Positions 20,459-29,913 of a stretch of 64,000 bases of DNA are shown here, piece after piece. The DNA is from DATBVX01 sp963696675. GTDB taxonomy: Bacteria; Pseudomonadota; Gammaproteobacteria; Steroidobacterales; Steroidobacteraceae. The stretch lies in the NCBI GenBank assembly GCA_963696675.1, contig CAVOLM010000042.1, forward strand, positions 1 to 64,000, given 5' to 3'. The notes beneath the pieces were generated by a model. That model was not told the origin of the DNA, did not search any database, and worked only from the letters and a program-made list of their open reading frames with translations. The translations under genes and the position numbers were made by a program. Every line of letters begins with the position of its first letter. Position 1 is the first letter of the stretch.

Positions 20459-20483
20459 GGCGGCGGGCTCCGGTCCCGCCGCC
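20459..20483 (+). terminator. Hairpin directly after the MarR gene
   Basis: GGCGGCGGG (20459-20467) and CCCGCCGCC (20475-20483) form a 9-bp GC stem with a seven-base loop, one base past the stop codon. There is no T run, so it could be a Rho-type or attenuating structure. It separates the regulatory genes from the ops-like leader. Confidence 0.4.
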
Positions 20484-20524
20484 GACAAAGTGGACCGCGC
20501 CGTCTCGCACGGCGGGGCGAGCTG

Positions 20525-20576
20525 AGGCACGCTGGATGTGAGTGGTGAGGAGCCACTTGCAGGCGGTAGCGTGCCT
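20525..20576 (+). promoter_or_regulatory. ops/JUMPstart-like leader element
   Basis: GGCGGTAGCGTG at 20562-20573 is identical to the core of the E. coli ops element, the DNA signal that pauses RNA polymerase and loads RfaH. It lies 52 bases before the Wzz start and downstream of an RfaH-like gene. Its distal half, AGCGTGCCT (20568-20576), is perfectly complementary to AGGCACGCT (20525-20533), and a small AGTGG/CCACT hairpin (20541-20545/20553-20557) nests inside, so the leader RNA can fold around the ops site. JUMPstart leaders in enterobacterial O-antigen operons are likewise found upstream of the first biosynthetic gene. Confidence 0.72.
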
Positions 20577-20624
20577 GAGCATCGGGATGGCGAGGCACGT
20601 ATAACTACTTTGCGCAGGTGAGGC

Positions 20625-21478
20625 ATGACTTCCACCGAGTACCCACTGGTCAACGACCGTCGCGATGAAATCAATGTCATATCGCTGCTGCAGGTGGCAT
20701 GGCGATACCGGATCTTCATCTCGCTGTTGGCACTCGTCGCCGCGCTCATCGGCAGTGTGCGCTCGCGCTGACAACGCGGCCGGTTTATCGAGCCGAGGTC
20801 GTGATGACCGAGGTCGGAACGACGACATGGGAGCAGCCAACTCCCTCGCGAGCCGCTTTGGCGGGCTTGCCAGCCTGGCCGGCGTGAATCTCGCCGGCCA
20901 GCGGCGCGTCGCGTGAGGCGCAGGCGGTGCTCAATTCGCGGTACCTGTCGGCAGGAGTTCATCCGGCGCAACGGCGCTGATTCCCGAAGCTCATGCAGAA
21001 TGCCAAGACCGCAGTCGCTGTGGCTGGCGGTCGATCGATTTCGCCGACATTGTGCTGAAGATCTCCAGCAGAAGGAGAAGGGAACCACGAGCGTCGCGAT
21101 CCAGTGGCGACAACCCGAACGACGGCTGCGCGCTGGGCAAACGACTATGTCGCGCTCGCCAACGAAATCGTGCGCACGCGAGCGCTCGAGGACTCGAGCC
21201 GCAACATTCGATTTCTGAAGGAGCAGATCCCGAAGACCGACATCGTCGAGATTCAGCGCGCCTTGTACGGCCTCGTGGAGAACGAGACGAAAGTCAACAT
21301 GCTCGCCAGCACCCGCAAGGAGTACGCATTCACCGTCGTCGACCCGGCGGTGAGCCCGGAGGAGCGGGTGTGGCCGCGACGAACACTGATCGTCGTGACG
21401 GGCGGTTTCCTGGGAGGAGTCCTTGGCGTATTGCTCGCGCTGGCGCACAACATGTGGCGTCGGTATCGCAACGGCTAA
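20625..21478 (+). CDS. Wzz-type chain-length determinant; many frameshifts
   Basis: A bitopic inner-membrane protein that sets polysaccharide chain length with Wzy. The N-terminal Wzz domain starts MTSTEYPLVNDRRDEINVIS and holds the first membrane helix (IFISLLALVAALIGSV). The last third is intact: a coiled-coil periplasmic part (NIRFLKEQIPKTDIVEIQ), a proline-containing motif (VVDPAVSPEERVWPRR) and the second membrane helix. Between about 20745 and 21110 the frame changes at least six times. Every piece matches the family in turn (ALTTRPVYRAEVVMTEV, SLASRFGGLASLAGVNL, REAQAVLNSRYL, QEFIRRNG), so the gene is probably whole in the organism. No Wzc-type kinase domain is present. Confidence 0.75.
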
Positions 21479-21495
21479 TGGTGGCGACCTAGGCA

Positions 21496-23314
21496 GTGAT
21501 GCAGGTGGTGGCGACGGCGTCTCTCGACCCCCTGATGTGGCGGCTGTGGCGTCATCTGCCGGTACGCCGGCGCCGCCAGTTCGTACTCCTGCAGGTGCTC
21601 ACGCTGGTCAGCGCGCTTGCGGAGGTCGTGACGCTGGGTGCAGCGCTGCCCTTCATTGCAGTGCTGGCGGCCCCGGAACTCGTGTTCAAGTATCGCTCGT
21701 TGCAGCGGCGGCTGACGCGTCGGCATCCGGGACGCCGCAGACATGGTCTTGCCGCTGACGATCGCATTCGCGGTGACCGCGCTGCTCGCGGGCGGAGTGC
21801 GTTTGCTGGTGCTGTGGGTCGGCACCCGATTTGCATTTGCCACCGGCGCGGAGCTGAGCCTCGACGTGTACCGGCGCACACTCTATCAACCGTACGACAC
21901 GCACATTCGCCGCAGCAGCAGCGAGGTGATCGCGGGGATCACTAGCAAAGTTGGTGGCACCATGCTCGGCGTGCTGTTGCCGAGCGTCATGTTCACCAGC
22001 TCGGCGATGATCGCGGTCGCGATCGTGATTGCGCTCCTGGTGATTGACCCGGCAGCAGCGCTGATCTCCGCCGTCGGATTCGGAGCCAGCTATGGCCTGG
22101 TGACATGGCTCACAGGTCGTACGCTTCGCCGCAACAGCCAGCTGATCACTCATGAATACACGGAGGTCGTCAAGGCGCTGCAGGAAGGACTCGGCGGAAT
22201 ACGCGATGTGCTACTGGATGGCACGCAACCGTACTACTGCGACGCATATCGACGCGCGGAGCAGTCACTGCGGCGTGCACAGGGAAGCAACGTCTACATC
22301 GGGCAGAGTCCCAGGCCGCTCATCGAATCGTTCGGCATGGTGCTGATTGCGGCGGTCGCTTACGGTTTGACGCTTCGCGCGGAGGGTATTTCCGCGGCGC
22401 TGCCCGTGCTTGCGGCACTGGCCTTGGGCGCTCAACGCCTGCTCCCAGCGCTGCAGCAAGCCTACGCTGCGTGGGCAAGTATCGCAGGAAGCCGGGGTGT
22501 GCTGGACGACACGGTCAGGTTCCTCGATCAACCTCTGCCGCCCGAGATCCTGCAACCCGAGCCGCCCGCGCTGGAATTCGAGCGCTCGATAGAGCTCGCA
22601 GGTATCCGCTTTCGCTACTCCGCCGATGGCCCCTGGGTCATCGATGGCTTGAATCTGGCGATCCCGCGCGGGACCCGGGTCGGCTTCGTCGGCAGCACGG
22701 GCGGAGGCAAAAGCACGACCTTGGACGTTTTCATGGGGCTGCTGAGCCCAACCGAAGGTGAGATCCGCGTCGACGACGAGACATTGCGGGGACGTCGCAT
22801 CAGAGCCTGGCAGAGAGCGATCGCGCACGTGCCACAGAGCATCTATCTCGCCGATGCGAGCATGGCCGAGAACATCGCGTTCGGAGTGGCGCGCACCGCA
22901 ATCGACATGGAGCGTGTGAGGCGAGCGGCACGCCAGGCGCAGATCGCTGATTTCATCGAAACGCGCCCGCGTGGCTATGACGACGTGGTCGGCGAGCGAG
23001 GGATAAGGCTATCGGGCGGGCAACGGCAACGAATCGGCATTGCTCGCGCCCTCTACAAGCAGGCGAGGGTCCTGGTTCTCGACGAAGCGACCAGCTCGCT
23101 CGACACGGTGACCGAGCGATCCGTCATGGATGCCATCGAAGGACTCGATCGCGAGCTCACGGTATTGGTGATTGCGCATCGGCTCAGTACCGTCATGCGC
23201 TGCGACACCATCGTGCAACTCGAGCGTGGACGAATCGTCGCGCAGGGCACTTATGATGAGCTGCTCGAGTCAAGCCACAGCTTCCGGCAGCTGGCGCGCG
23301 CCGCAACTTCCTGA
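21496..23314 (+). CDS. ABC exporter (MsbA/PglK type); one frameshift
   Basis: A half-transporter with a membrane domain (about residues 20-330) fused to an ATPase domain. Such proteins in glycan loci can flip lipid-linked oligosaccharides, as PglK does. The ATPase has Walker A GSTGGGKST, signature LSGGQRQ, Walker B VLVLDEATSSLD and the H-loop IAHRLS. An ATG at 21499 is an alternative start. The frame switches near 21712-21722, where one extra base separates LQRRLTR from VGIRDAADMVLPLT. No Wzx-type flippase is visible in the window, so this protein may do that job here. Confidence 0.82.
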
Positions 23315-23375
23315 CAACCCCGCTCACTCGAATGTTCAACGGCAGGCCCATCTCGCCAATCGAGCCAAGACCACT

Positions 23376-24816
23376 ATGGATGAGAATCAAAAGTTCCACT
23401 TCGTAACCGTCGGATGGCCGCCGCGCGTGATAGAGCGCGTGTGGGGCGAGACCCAAAGGAAGAACGGAGACCGCTGCTCGCACATCATGGAGCCGCGTTA
23501 CGTGGCGCAGGACTTTGAGGGCGCGTCGTCGCGTGCACAGCTGCATGTTTTTTAGAGACGATCTTGGCCAGCGCATGCCAGAGCCGGATCTCGAACTGCT
23601 GACATCCCTGGAGCAAGATGGAGTTCCGACGATCCATAACATGATTCTGGGTGATCGAATCGTCTCTCGGCTCGACTATCAACTTGCGCTGAGTTATGCA
23701 ACCTTTCTCGCGACTCGCCTGGTGGAGTTATACAGCGAACTCGAACCGTCAGTGGTGATTGGTGGCTTCGATGGCCTGCATGGTGGAATCGCACTAGCGG
23801 TGGCAAGACACATGAATATCCCGTGGTTCGCGTTGACCTTTGGCGTGCTGCCGGCGGGACGCGCCTGTCTATGCAAGGAGATGTCCCCCGCGGCACGCGA
23901 GCAGTTGGTTGTCGAATCTCCCTCTGCATCCTTGGCCGAGGCACTGCTGAAGAAGTTCGAAGACAAGAGCGTTCGGGCGCCGGCGTACATCACGCCGCGT
24001 CCGCTTTCCCTATTGGGCAATATCAAAAGGTTGCCCGCTCGATTGGCGGCAGTCAGGCGGACCATTCGGAAGGCGCGGTTTAAAGATGGCTGGCAGTTCA
24101 CGGAGGATAGAACGAGCTACAGTGTGACCGCCGCCGTGCGACATTTGCACCGTACGCGCGCGGCGGTCAAGGCTCTTTCTCGGACAAAGACTCTGGCCGT
24201 TCCTCCGGCGACGCCCTATGTGTTCTTCGGGCTCCATATGCAACCGGAGTCGACCATTGACGTATGGGCGCCGTTTTTCAGCAATCAACTATGGGTCATC
24301 GAGTTGCTATCGCGTTCTATTCCTCCATCTCACAAACTGTTGGTCAAGATCCACAAGAGCGACGCTGCTAACTATTCTCAAGAGCAGCTCAACCGGATGA
24401 AGTCCTTTCCCGGTGTAGAGCTCGTGCCGCCGTTTGTCGATAGTCGATCTTTCATAGAAGCTGCGGACCTGGTTGTTGCGATTCAAGGGACCATCGGTCT
24501 GGAAGCGGCACTTCTCGGCATCCCGGTCATCATGCTCGGGGACTCCCCCGTCACACTCTTTCCGAGCGCTACTCGAATAGGAAGGATTTCGGATCTTCCA
24601 CAGCTTGTTCGACAAAAACTCAAGGAGCCGCGTCCAACGCGCAACGAGATCGTCAACGCGTATGTTTCGTATCTGAGTCCGTTTATGTCGGCCAGTCACA
24701 ACGACTGGACAGTCGAACAAACTGCGCAAGAGGTGGACGCTTACGTGGAGCTGTTTCGCAAGCTTAAAGAGTTTTTGACCTCGGGACCGATCGCTGCCGC
24801 TACTCACGCGCTGTAG
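23376..24816 (+). CDS. Capsule-polysaccharide-biosynthesis-like protein; one frameshift
   Basis: About 479 residues when joined. The C-terminal half resembles the capsule synthesis (KpsC/KpsS-type) and CDP-glycerol transferase fold, with the motif VVAIQGTIGLEAALLGIPVI and a following GDSPVT. The N-terminal half contains IGGFDGLHGGIALAVARHMN, like a nucleotide-sugar-binding Rossmann domain, so a glycosyltransferase role is likely. The frame breaks in a run of six T (23548-23553); removing one T joins QLHVF to RDDLGQ. Codon use looks visibly more A/T-rich than its neighbours, which hints at separate ancestry. Acceptor and donor are unknown, but a position just before pseB suggests it could handle pseudaminic acid. 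Confidence 0.6.
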
Positions 24817-24821
24817 CACAC

Positions 24822-25825
24822 ATGCTTGACGACAAGAACATCCTCGTGACTGGTGGTACCGGCTCGTTCGGCAGGCGGTTCGTGCGGGCCGTTCTGGAGC
24901 GCTTCAAACCGAGAAAGTTGATCGTGTATTCGCGTGACGAACTCAAGCAGTACGAGATGGCAGCAGGATTTTCAATGCTCCCTGCATGCGCTACTTCATC
25001 GGCGACGTGCGCGACTCGCGACCGGCTTGCACCAGGCCTGCAGGGAGTCGATTTCGTGATCCACGCCGCCGCGCTCAAGCAGGTGCCGGCTGCAGAATAC
25101 AATCCGATGGAATGCATCAAGACCAACATCCACGGCGCCGAAAACGTCATTCGGCGGCGCTGGCCGGCGACGTCGAAAAGGTGATCGCGCTGTCGACCGA
25201 CAAGGCGGCGAACCCGATCAATCTGTACGGCGCGACCAAGCTGGCCTCGGACAAGCTGTTCGTTGCCGCCAACAATATGGCCGGAGGGCGCCGCACCACG
25301 CTTCTCCGTGGTCCGCTACGGCAACGTCGTCGGCTCGCGCGGCTCGGTCGTTCCCTTCTTCCGGAAGCTCATCGACAGGGAAGGCGGATCATCTGCCGAT
25401 CACCGACGAGCGCATGACCCGCTTCTGGATCACGCTGCAGCAAGGGCGTGGATTTCGTGCTGAAGAGCTTCGAGCGCATGCAGGGCGGCGAGATCTTCGT
25501 GCCGAAGATCCCGTCGGTGCGCATCGTCGACCTGGCGCAGGCGATGGCGCCTAACCTGCCGCTGAAGGTGATCGGCATCCGCCCCGGCGAGAAACTGCAC
25601 GAGGTGATGTGCCCAGCTGACGATTCGCACCTCACGCTGGAATTCGACCAACACTTCGTCATTACCCCCTCGATCCGCTTCGCCGATCGTGTCGACTTCG
25701 CGGTGAACTGCCTCCATGAGCGCGGCAAGCCTGTGGAGCAGGGCTTCGAGTTCAGCTCTGGAAGCAATCCGCACTTTCTCGACCTCGAGCAGATTTGCGA
25801 GCTAAATCGCCTGGCGGGCGCCTGA
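24822..25825 (+). CDS. pseB: UDP-GlcNAc 4,6-dehydratase (inverting), first Pse enzyme; many frameshifts
   Basis: Converts UDP-GlcNAc to the 4-keto-6-deoxy L-arabino sugar, first step of CMP-pseudaminic acid synthesis. The Rossmann motif TGGTGSFG is near residue 10. The dehydratase-specific STDKAANPINLYGATK replaces the usual Tyr-x3-Lys epimerase form and is diagnostic of PseB. Between 24960 and 25455 there are about seven indels, which I can place one by one: extra G in ATGGCAGCAG, extra T in GATTTTC, extra T before CGCGACCGG, a lost G in ATTCGGCGGC, then three more extra bases. Six are insertions and one a deletion. With them removed, the expected protein of about 330 residues reads through, so I regard the gene as intact. 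Confidence 0.85.
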
Positions 25826-25921
25826 GGAGCGGTCGATGTCGCATGAAAAGGAAAGGGATTTCTCAAACCGCGCCCAAGTGTTTGCGCCGGGCGACGCCAC
25901 CCGGTTCCTGCTGGAGAAGAA

Positions 25922-27109
25922 ATGCCGACGGAGTCCGTAAATAGCGCCGTGGTTGACGCGTTCATTCCCTATGGCCGACATGTCATAGACGACGCCGACG
26001 TTGCCGCGGTCGTCGATGTACTGCGAGGAGACTGGCTGACGACCGGGCCACTCGTCGGCCGTTTCGAGGAAGCATTCGCGCAATACGTCGGCGCGACACA
26101 TGCGGCAGCGTGCAGCAACGGAACGTCAGCGCTGCATTTGTGCATGCTGGCGGCAGACATTGGTCCGGGCGACGAAGTCATCGTGCCCTCTCTGACGTTC
26201 GCTGCCAGCGCCAATTGCGTTCGTTACGTAGGCGCGACGGTGCGTTTCGCCGATGTGCGACCGGATACGCTGACCATCGACGTTGCACGCGTCGCAGACT
26301 TGGTGACACCGCAAACGCGGGCAATCGTGGCTGTAGACTATGCTGGTCTCCCTTGCGATCTGGCGCAGCTGCGCGCACTAGCCGACCGCCATCGGCTTCT
26401 ACTGATTGAGGACGCGTGCCACGCGGTGGGTGCGCGATATCAGGGCCGTCGTGTCGGTTCGATCGCAAATCTCACGGCATTCAGCCTGCACCCTGTCAAG
26501 CACATGACCAGCGGTGAAGGCGGGGTGGTCACCACGAATGATGAGCGACTTGCCACGCGTATTCGTACGCTGCGTAATCACGGGATCACCACAGATCATC
26601 GCCAGCGCGAGATGCAGAGCACCTGGCGCTACGACATGGTCGATCTGGGCTTCAACTACCGCCTGACGGATATTCAGTGCGCACTGGGCTTGAGTCAGCT
26701 GCGGAAGATGCCTGAAGCGCTGAAACGCCGGCGTGAGATTGCGCGGAACTACGCCACAGCGTTGGGCCGCGTGCCGCAGCTCACCGTGCCGGTGGAGTTG
26801 ACGGACCGTGAACATGCGTGGCATCTATACCCAGTACGTTTTGGTGGAAGGAATCCCAGTGAATTGCGACAACAGGTATTCGACCGCATGCGCGCGGCGC
26901 GCATTGGCGTGAACGTTCACTACCTGCCAGTCCACCTGCTTAGCTACTACCGAAATCTCGGATACGCTCCGGGCCTGTGCCCGGTCGCCGAACGTCAGTA
27001 CGAAGGGTTGCTGTCGCTCCCGATGTGGCACGGGATGGAGGACAGCGCCCAGAAGCGTGTGATCGACACACTCACCCGGGCCATGAGCGACCTTGGCGCA
27101 GTTGGCTGA
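25922..27109 (+). CDS. pseC: UDP-4-amino-4,6-dideoxy-L-AltNAc transaminase
   Basis: A PLP-dependent aminotransferase of the DegT/DnrJ/EryC1 fold that aminates the PseB product at C4 using glutamate. The Schiff-base lysine is Lys193 in SLHPVKHMTSGEGG, the PseC-specific version of the motif; the PLP phosphate site SNGTSALH is near residue 65. The length (395 residues) is typical. It starts 96 bases after pseB, overlaps pseF by 17 bases, and has a clean frame. Confidence 0.92.
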   Translation: MPTESVNSAVVDAFIPYGRHVIDDADVAAVVDVLRGDWLTTGPLVGRFEEAFAQYVGATHAAACSNGTSALHLCMLAADIGPGDEVIVPSLTFAASANCVRYVGATVRFADVRPDTLTIDVARVADLVTPQTRAIVAVDYAGLPCDLAQLRALADRHRLLLIEDACHAVGARYQGRRVGSIANLTAFSLHPVKHMTSGEGGVVTTNDERLATRIRTLRNHGITTDHRQREMQSTWRYDMVDLGFNYRLTDIQCALGLSQLRKMPEALKRRREIARNYATALGRVPQLTVPVELTDREHAWHLYPVRFGGRNPSELRQQVFDRMRAARIGVNVHYLPVHLLSYYRNLGYAPGLCPVAERQYEGLLSLPMWHGMEDSAQKRVIDTLTRAMSDLGAVG

Positions 27110-27815
27110 CAGCGCACAGTCCGTTGCCGTCATTCCTGCTCGCGGCGGAAGCAAGCGGATCCCGCGCAAGAATATCCGCAGTTTCTGTGGTAAGCCGATG
27201 ATCGCGTGGTCGATTGAGGCGGCATTACAGTCAAAGCTGTTTGCACACGTCATAGTATCGACGGATGACAGCGAGATTGCCGATGTGGCGCGAGGCTATG
27301 GTGCCGAAGTGCCTTTCGTGCGCCCGCCGGAGTTATCGGATGACTACGCAGGCACGATGGACGTTGTCGAGCACGCTACGCAGTGGGCAGTGGCGCAAGG
27401 CTGGTCCGTGCGCGCCGTGTGCTGCATCTATGCGACGGCGCCGTTGATCGACTCCGCCGACCTGCGGCGTGGCCTTGAACTGCTCGAGTCCGGAGGGTGG
27501 TCGTACACATTTGCGGTCACCGATTTTGCCGCACCGATATTCCGTTCGTTCAGGCAGCGCGATGATGGCGGCATCGAGATGTTCTTCCCCGATGCTTTCG
27601 CAAAACGCTCGCAGGACTTGCCACGCGCATTGCACGACGCCGGCCAGTTCTACTGGGGCCGGCCAGAGGCGTGGCTTGCGCGCACTCGGATCTTTGATGC
27701 GCATTCCTGCCCCGTGATGATTCCGCGCTGGCGCGTGCAGGATATCGATACGGAAGAGGACTGGCATCGCGCTGAATTGCTGGCGAAACTGGTCCGCACG
27801 GAGCACGCCGCATGA
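27093..27815 (+). CDS. pseF: Pseudaminic acid CMP-transferase
   Basis: Activates pseudaminic acid with CTP to give CMP-Pse. The nucleotidyltransferase signature IPARGGSKRIPRKNI is at residues 14-28, with the Mg-binding DIDTEEDW near the C-terminus. It is 240 residues with a TTG start that overlaps pseC. Placement between pseC and pseG supports PseF and not NeuA. Confidence 0.92.
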   Translation: MAQLADSAQSVAVIPARGGSKRIPRKNIRSFCGKPMIAWSIEAALQSKLFAHVIVSTDDSEIADVARGYGAEVPFVRPPELSDDYAGTMDVVEHATQWAVAQGWSVRAVCCIYATAPLIDSADLRRGLELLESGGWSYTFAVTDFAAPIFRSFRQRDDGGIEMFFPDAFAKRSQDLPRALHDAGQFYWGRPEAWLARTRIFDAHSCPVMIPRWRVQDIDTEEDWHRAELLAKLVRTEHAA

Positions 27816-28852
27816 GGGTAGTGTTTCGGGCAGACGCTTCGAGCCGCGTTGGCACCGGACACGTCATGCGATGCGTCACGCTGGCCGCCGCGTTACGAGC
27901 ACGGGGGGTCACGATCCTGTTTGTGTGCCGGGAAGAAGTCGGCGACCTGCGTTCGTTCATCGCGGGCCAGAAGATGGCCATTGCGACTCTCGCGACGGCG
28001 ACCAAGGAATGGCAGGCTGACGCCGAGGCTACGTCAGATGCAATCAAAAGCCAGGGCGGGAACGCCGATTGGTTGGTCGTGGACCACTACGGCCTCGATC
28101 ACAGGTGGGAGCGCGCACTGCGTTCGCTCGCCGATGGAATCATGGTCATCGACGATCTTGCGGATCGCAGTCACGACTGCGACATTTTGCTGGATCAGAA
28201 TTTAGAGAATCCCCGTCACCGGGTGTACCAGGATCTGGTCCCAGGCACGACGCGATGCCTGCTCGGTCCGAAGTACGCGATCGTACGTCCGGAGTTCGCG
28301 CAACTGCGGCCTGCTGCCCTGGCGCGTCGCGCTGGGCGCGTGGAGCGAGTGCTTGTCAGTATGGGTGGCGCGGACCCCGAAAACGACACGGCGAAAGTAC
28401 TGATGGGGTTTGCAACGAACGACAAGTCGCCCTCGGTGGACGTCGTAGTTGGCGCAAGTAACCCGCATCAGGCCGAAATTCGCGAGCTGTGCTCGTGCAT
28501 CCCGACCGCAACGCTTCACGTTCAGACTCCGCGCATGGCGCAGCTGATGCATGCGGCGGATCTCGCGATCACCGGTGGCGGTAGCATCACTTGGGAGCGC
28601 TGCGTGCTCGGATTGCCAGCGTTGGTCGCCGTGCAGTCCGATGACCAGGAGGCCATTGCGCAGGCAGTCGCGCGCACTGGGGCCCATCGACTGCTAGGCT
28701 GGTCTAAGCAACTCAGACCCGAAGACTATGCGCGGGGAGTTCGTTCGCTTGAACCGAGCGAGCTAGTGCAGATGTCGCGGGTCTGTGCTGAACTTTGCGA
28801 CGGAGGCGGCGCGGAGCGCGTCGCCACGGAACTGACTCACGGGAGACATTGA
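27812..28852 (+). CDS. pseG: UDP-sugar hydrolase of Pse synthesis
   Basis: Removes UDP from UDP-2,4-diacetamido-2,4,6-trideoxy-L-altropyranose. A GT-B-fold hydrolase related to MurG: N-terminal FRADASSRVGTGHVMRC with the conserved His17, and the C-terminal UDP-binding TGGGSITWERCVLGLPAL. It overlaps pseF by four bases (ATGA). At 346 residues it shows no fused acetyltransferase domain, so PseH activity must come from elsewhere. Confidence 0.92.
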   Translation: MRVVFRADASSRVGTGHVMRCVTLAAALRARGVTILFVCREEVGDLRSFIAGQKMAIATLATATKEWQADAEATSDAIKSQGGNADWLVVDHYGLDHRWERALRSLADGIMVIDDLADRSHDCDILLDQNLENPRHRVYQDLVPGTTRCLLGPKYAIVRPEFAQLRPAALARRAGRVERVLVSMGGADPENDTAKVLMGFATNDKSPSVDVVVGASNPHQAEIRELCSCIPTATLHVQTPRMAQLMHAADLAITGGGSITWERCVLGLPALVAVQSDDQEAIAQAVARTGAHRLLGWSKQLRPEDYARGVRSLEPSELVQMSRVCAELCDGGGAERVATELTHGRH

Positions 28853-28853
28853 C

Positions 28854-29906
28854 ATTTCAACGCCTCACGTAACCATTGGCGATAGCCGTGTCGGTCCGGA
28901 GTATCCGCCGTTCGTCGTCGGCGAAGTGGGCATCAATCACAATGGGGAGCTGCCGCGCGCGATCGAGATGATCCGAATCGCGAAGGAAGCGGGTTGCGAT
29001 GCCGTCAAGTTCCAGACGTTCAAGGCATCCGATTTCGTGAACGACTCGACGCAGATGTATACCTACCGCTCGCAGGGCAAGGAAGTCACGGAATCGATGC
29101 TGGAGATGTTCCAGCGCTACGAACTACCGCACGGCGCCTGGCCGGCCATAAAGGACGAGTGCGCGCGCCGTGACATCATGTTCTTCTCGACGCCGCAGAA
29201 TCAGTCGGATCTCGATGTCCTGCTGAAGATCGGCGTTCCGGCCGTAAAGGTGGGCTCGGACGATTTCACCAATCTTCCTCTGCTGAGAAGTTATGCCCGC
29301 TCGGGCCTTACGCTGATTCTCTCGAGCGGCATGTCCGACATGGCCGAGGCACATCAGGCGCTCGAGGCGGTGGGCGCGCTCGATGGCTATCCAACCATCC
29401 TTCTGGTCTGTACGTCACAGTACCCGACGCCGCCGATCGATGCGAATCTCGCGCGCATCACGACGCTGCGCGCGGCTTTTCCAAACGTTCCAATCGGCTT
29501 CTCTGATCACACGCGTGGGTCGCTGGCGGCCGCTATGGCAGTGGCACTCGGCGCTTGCTTCCTCGAGAAGCACTTTACTATCAGCCACGATCTGCCGGGA
29601 CCGGATCACTGGTTCTCGGAGGATCCGGCCGGCCTCGAGGAATGGGTGTCGAGCATACGTACGGCGGAGAAGATGGTCGGCAGCCCGCTGGTGCGCCCGA
29701 CCGCTGTCGAACGGGACAACAAGCTTGAGTACCAGCGGCGAATCGTGGCTGCGCGGGACCTGAGGGGCGGTGAAATCATGGACGAGCGGGCACTCATGCT
29801 GCGGCGGGTCTCCGGAGGGCGGGGCGTGCCGCCATCCTTCATGCCGCAGCTACTTGGTCGCGCGGCGCCGCGCGCGTTTCGTCGGGGCGAACCGATCGAA
29901 CTGTGA
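28854..29906 (+). CDS. pseI: Pseudaminic acid synthase; no canonical start codon
   Basis: Condenses 2,4-diacetamido-2,4,6-trideoxy-L-altrose with phosphoenolpyruvate to pseudaminic acid. A NeuB-type TIM barrel (GINHNGELPRAIEMI, KFQTFKASDF, CTSQYPTP, FSDHTRG) plus a C-terminal SAF/antifreeze-like domain (from about residue 290). Homology begins at VTIGDSRVGPEYPPFVVGE, well before the first in-frame GTG (28926). Between the upstream in-frame stop (28833) and that point there is no ATG, GTG or TTG. An ATT at 28854, eight bases after a GGGAG ribosome binding site, would give a normal 350-residue protein; alternatively the start codon is miscalled. Confidence 0.9.
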   Translation: MSTPHVTIGDSRVGPEYPPFVVGEVGINHNGELPRAIEMIRIAKEAGCDAVKFQTFKASDFVNDSTQMYTYRSQGKEVTESMLEMFQRYELPHGAWPAIKDECARRDIMFFSTPQNQSDLDVLLKIGVPAVKVGSDDFTNLPLLRSYARSGLTLILSSGMSDMAEAHQALEAVGALDGYPTILLVCTSQYPTPPIDANLARITTLRAAFPNVPIGFSDHTRGSLAAAMAVALGACFLEKHFTISHDLPGPDHWFSEDPAGLEEWVSSIRTAEKMVGSPLVRPTAVERDNKLEYQRRIVAARDLRGGEIMDERALMLRRVSGGRGVPPSFMPQLLGRAAPRAFRRGEPIEL

Positions 29907-29913
29907 GGTTGAC

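Noticed and set aside
25836..25940. 34-codon open frame between pseB and pseC (starts MSHEKERDFSNR)
   Set aside because: No homology recognised, it overlaps the pseC start, and the gap is easily explained as a spacer; kept only as a possible coupling leader.
28926..28928. GTG at 28926 as the start of pseI
   Set aside because: It would remove conserved N-terminal residues (VTIGDSRVGPEYPPFVVGE) and has no suitable ribosome binding site.
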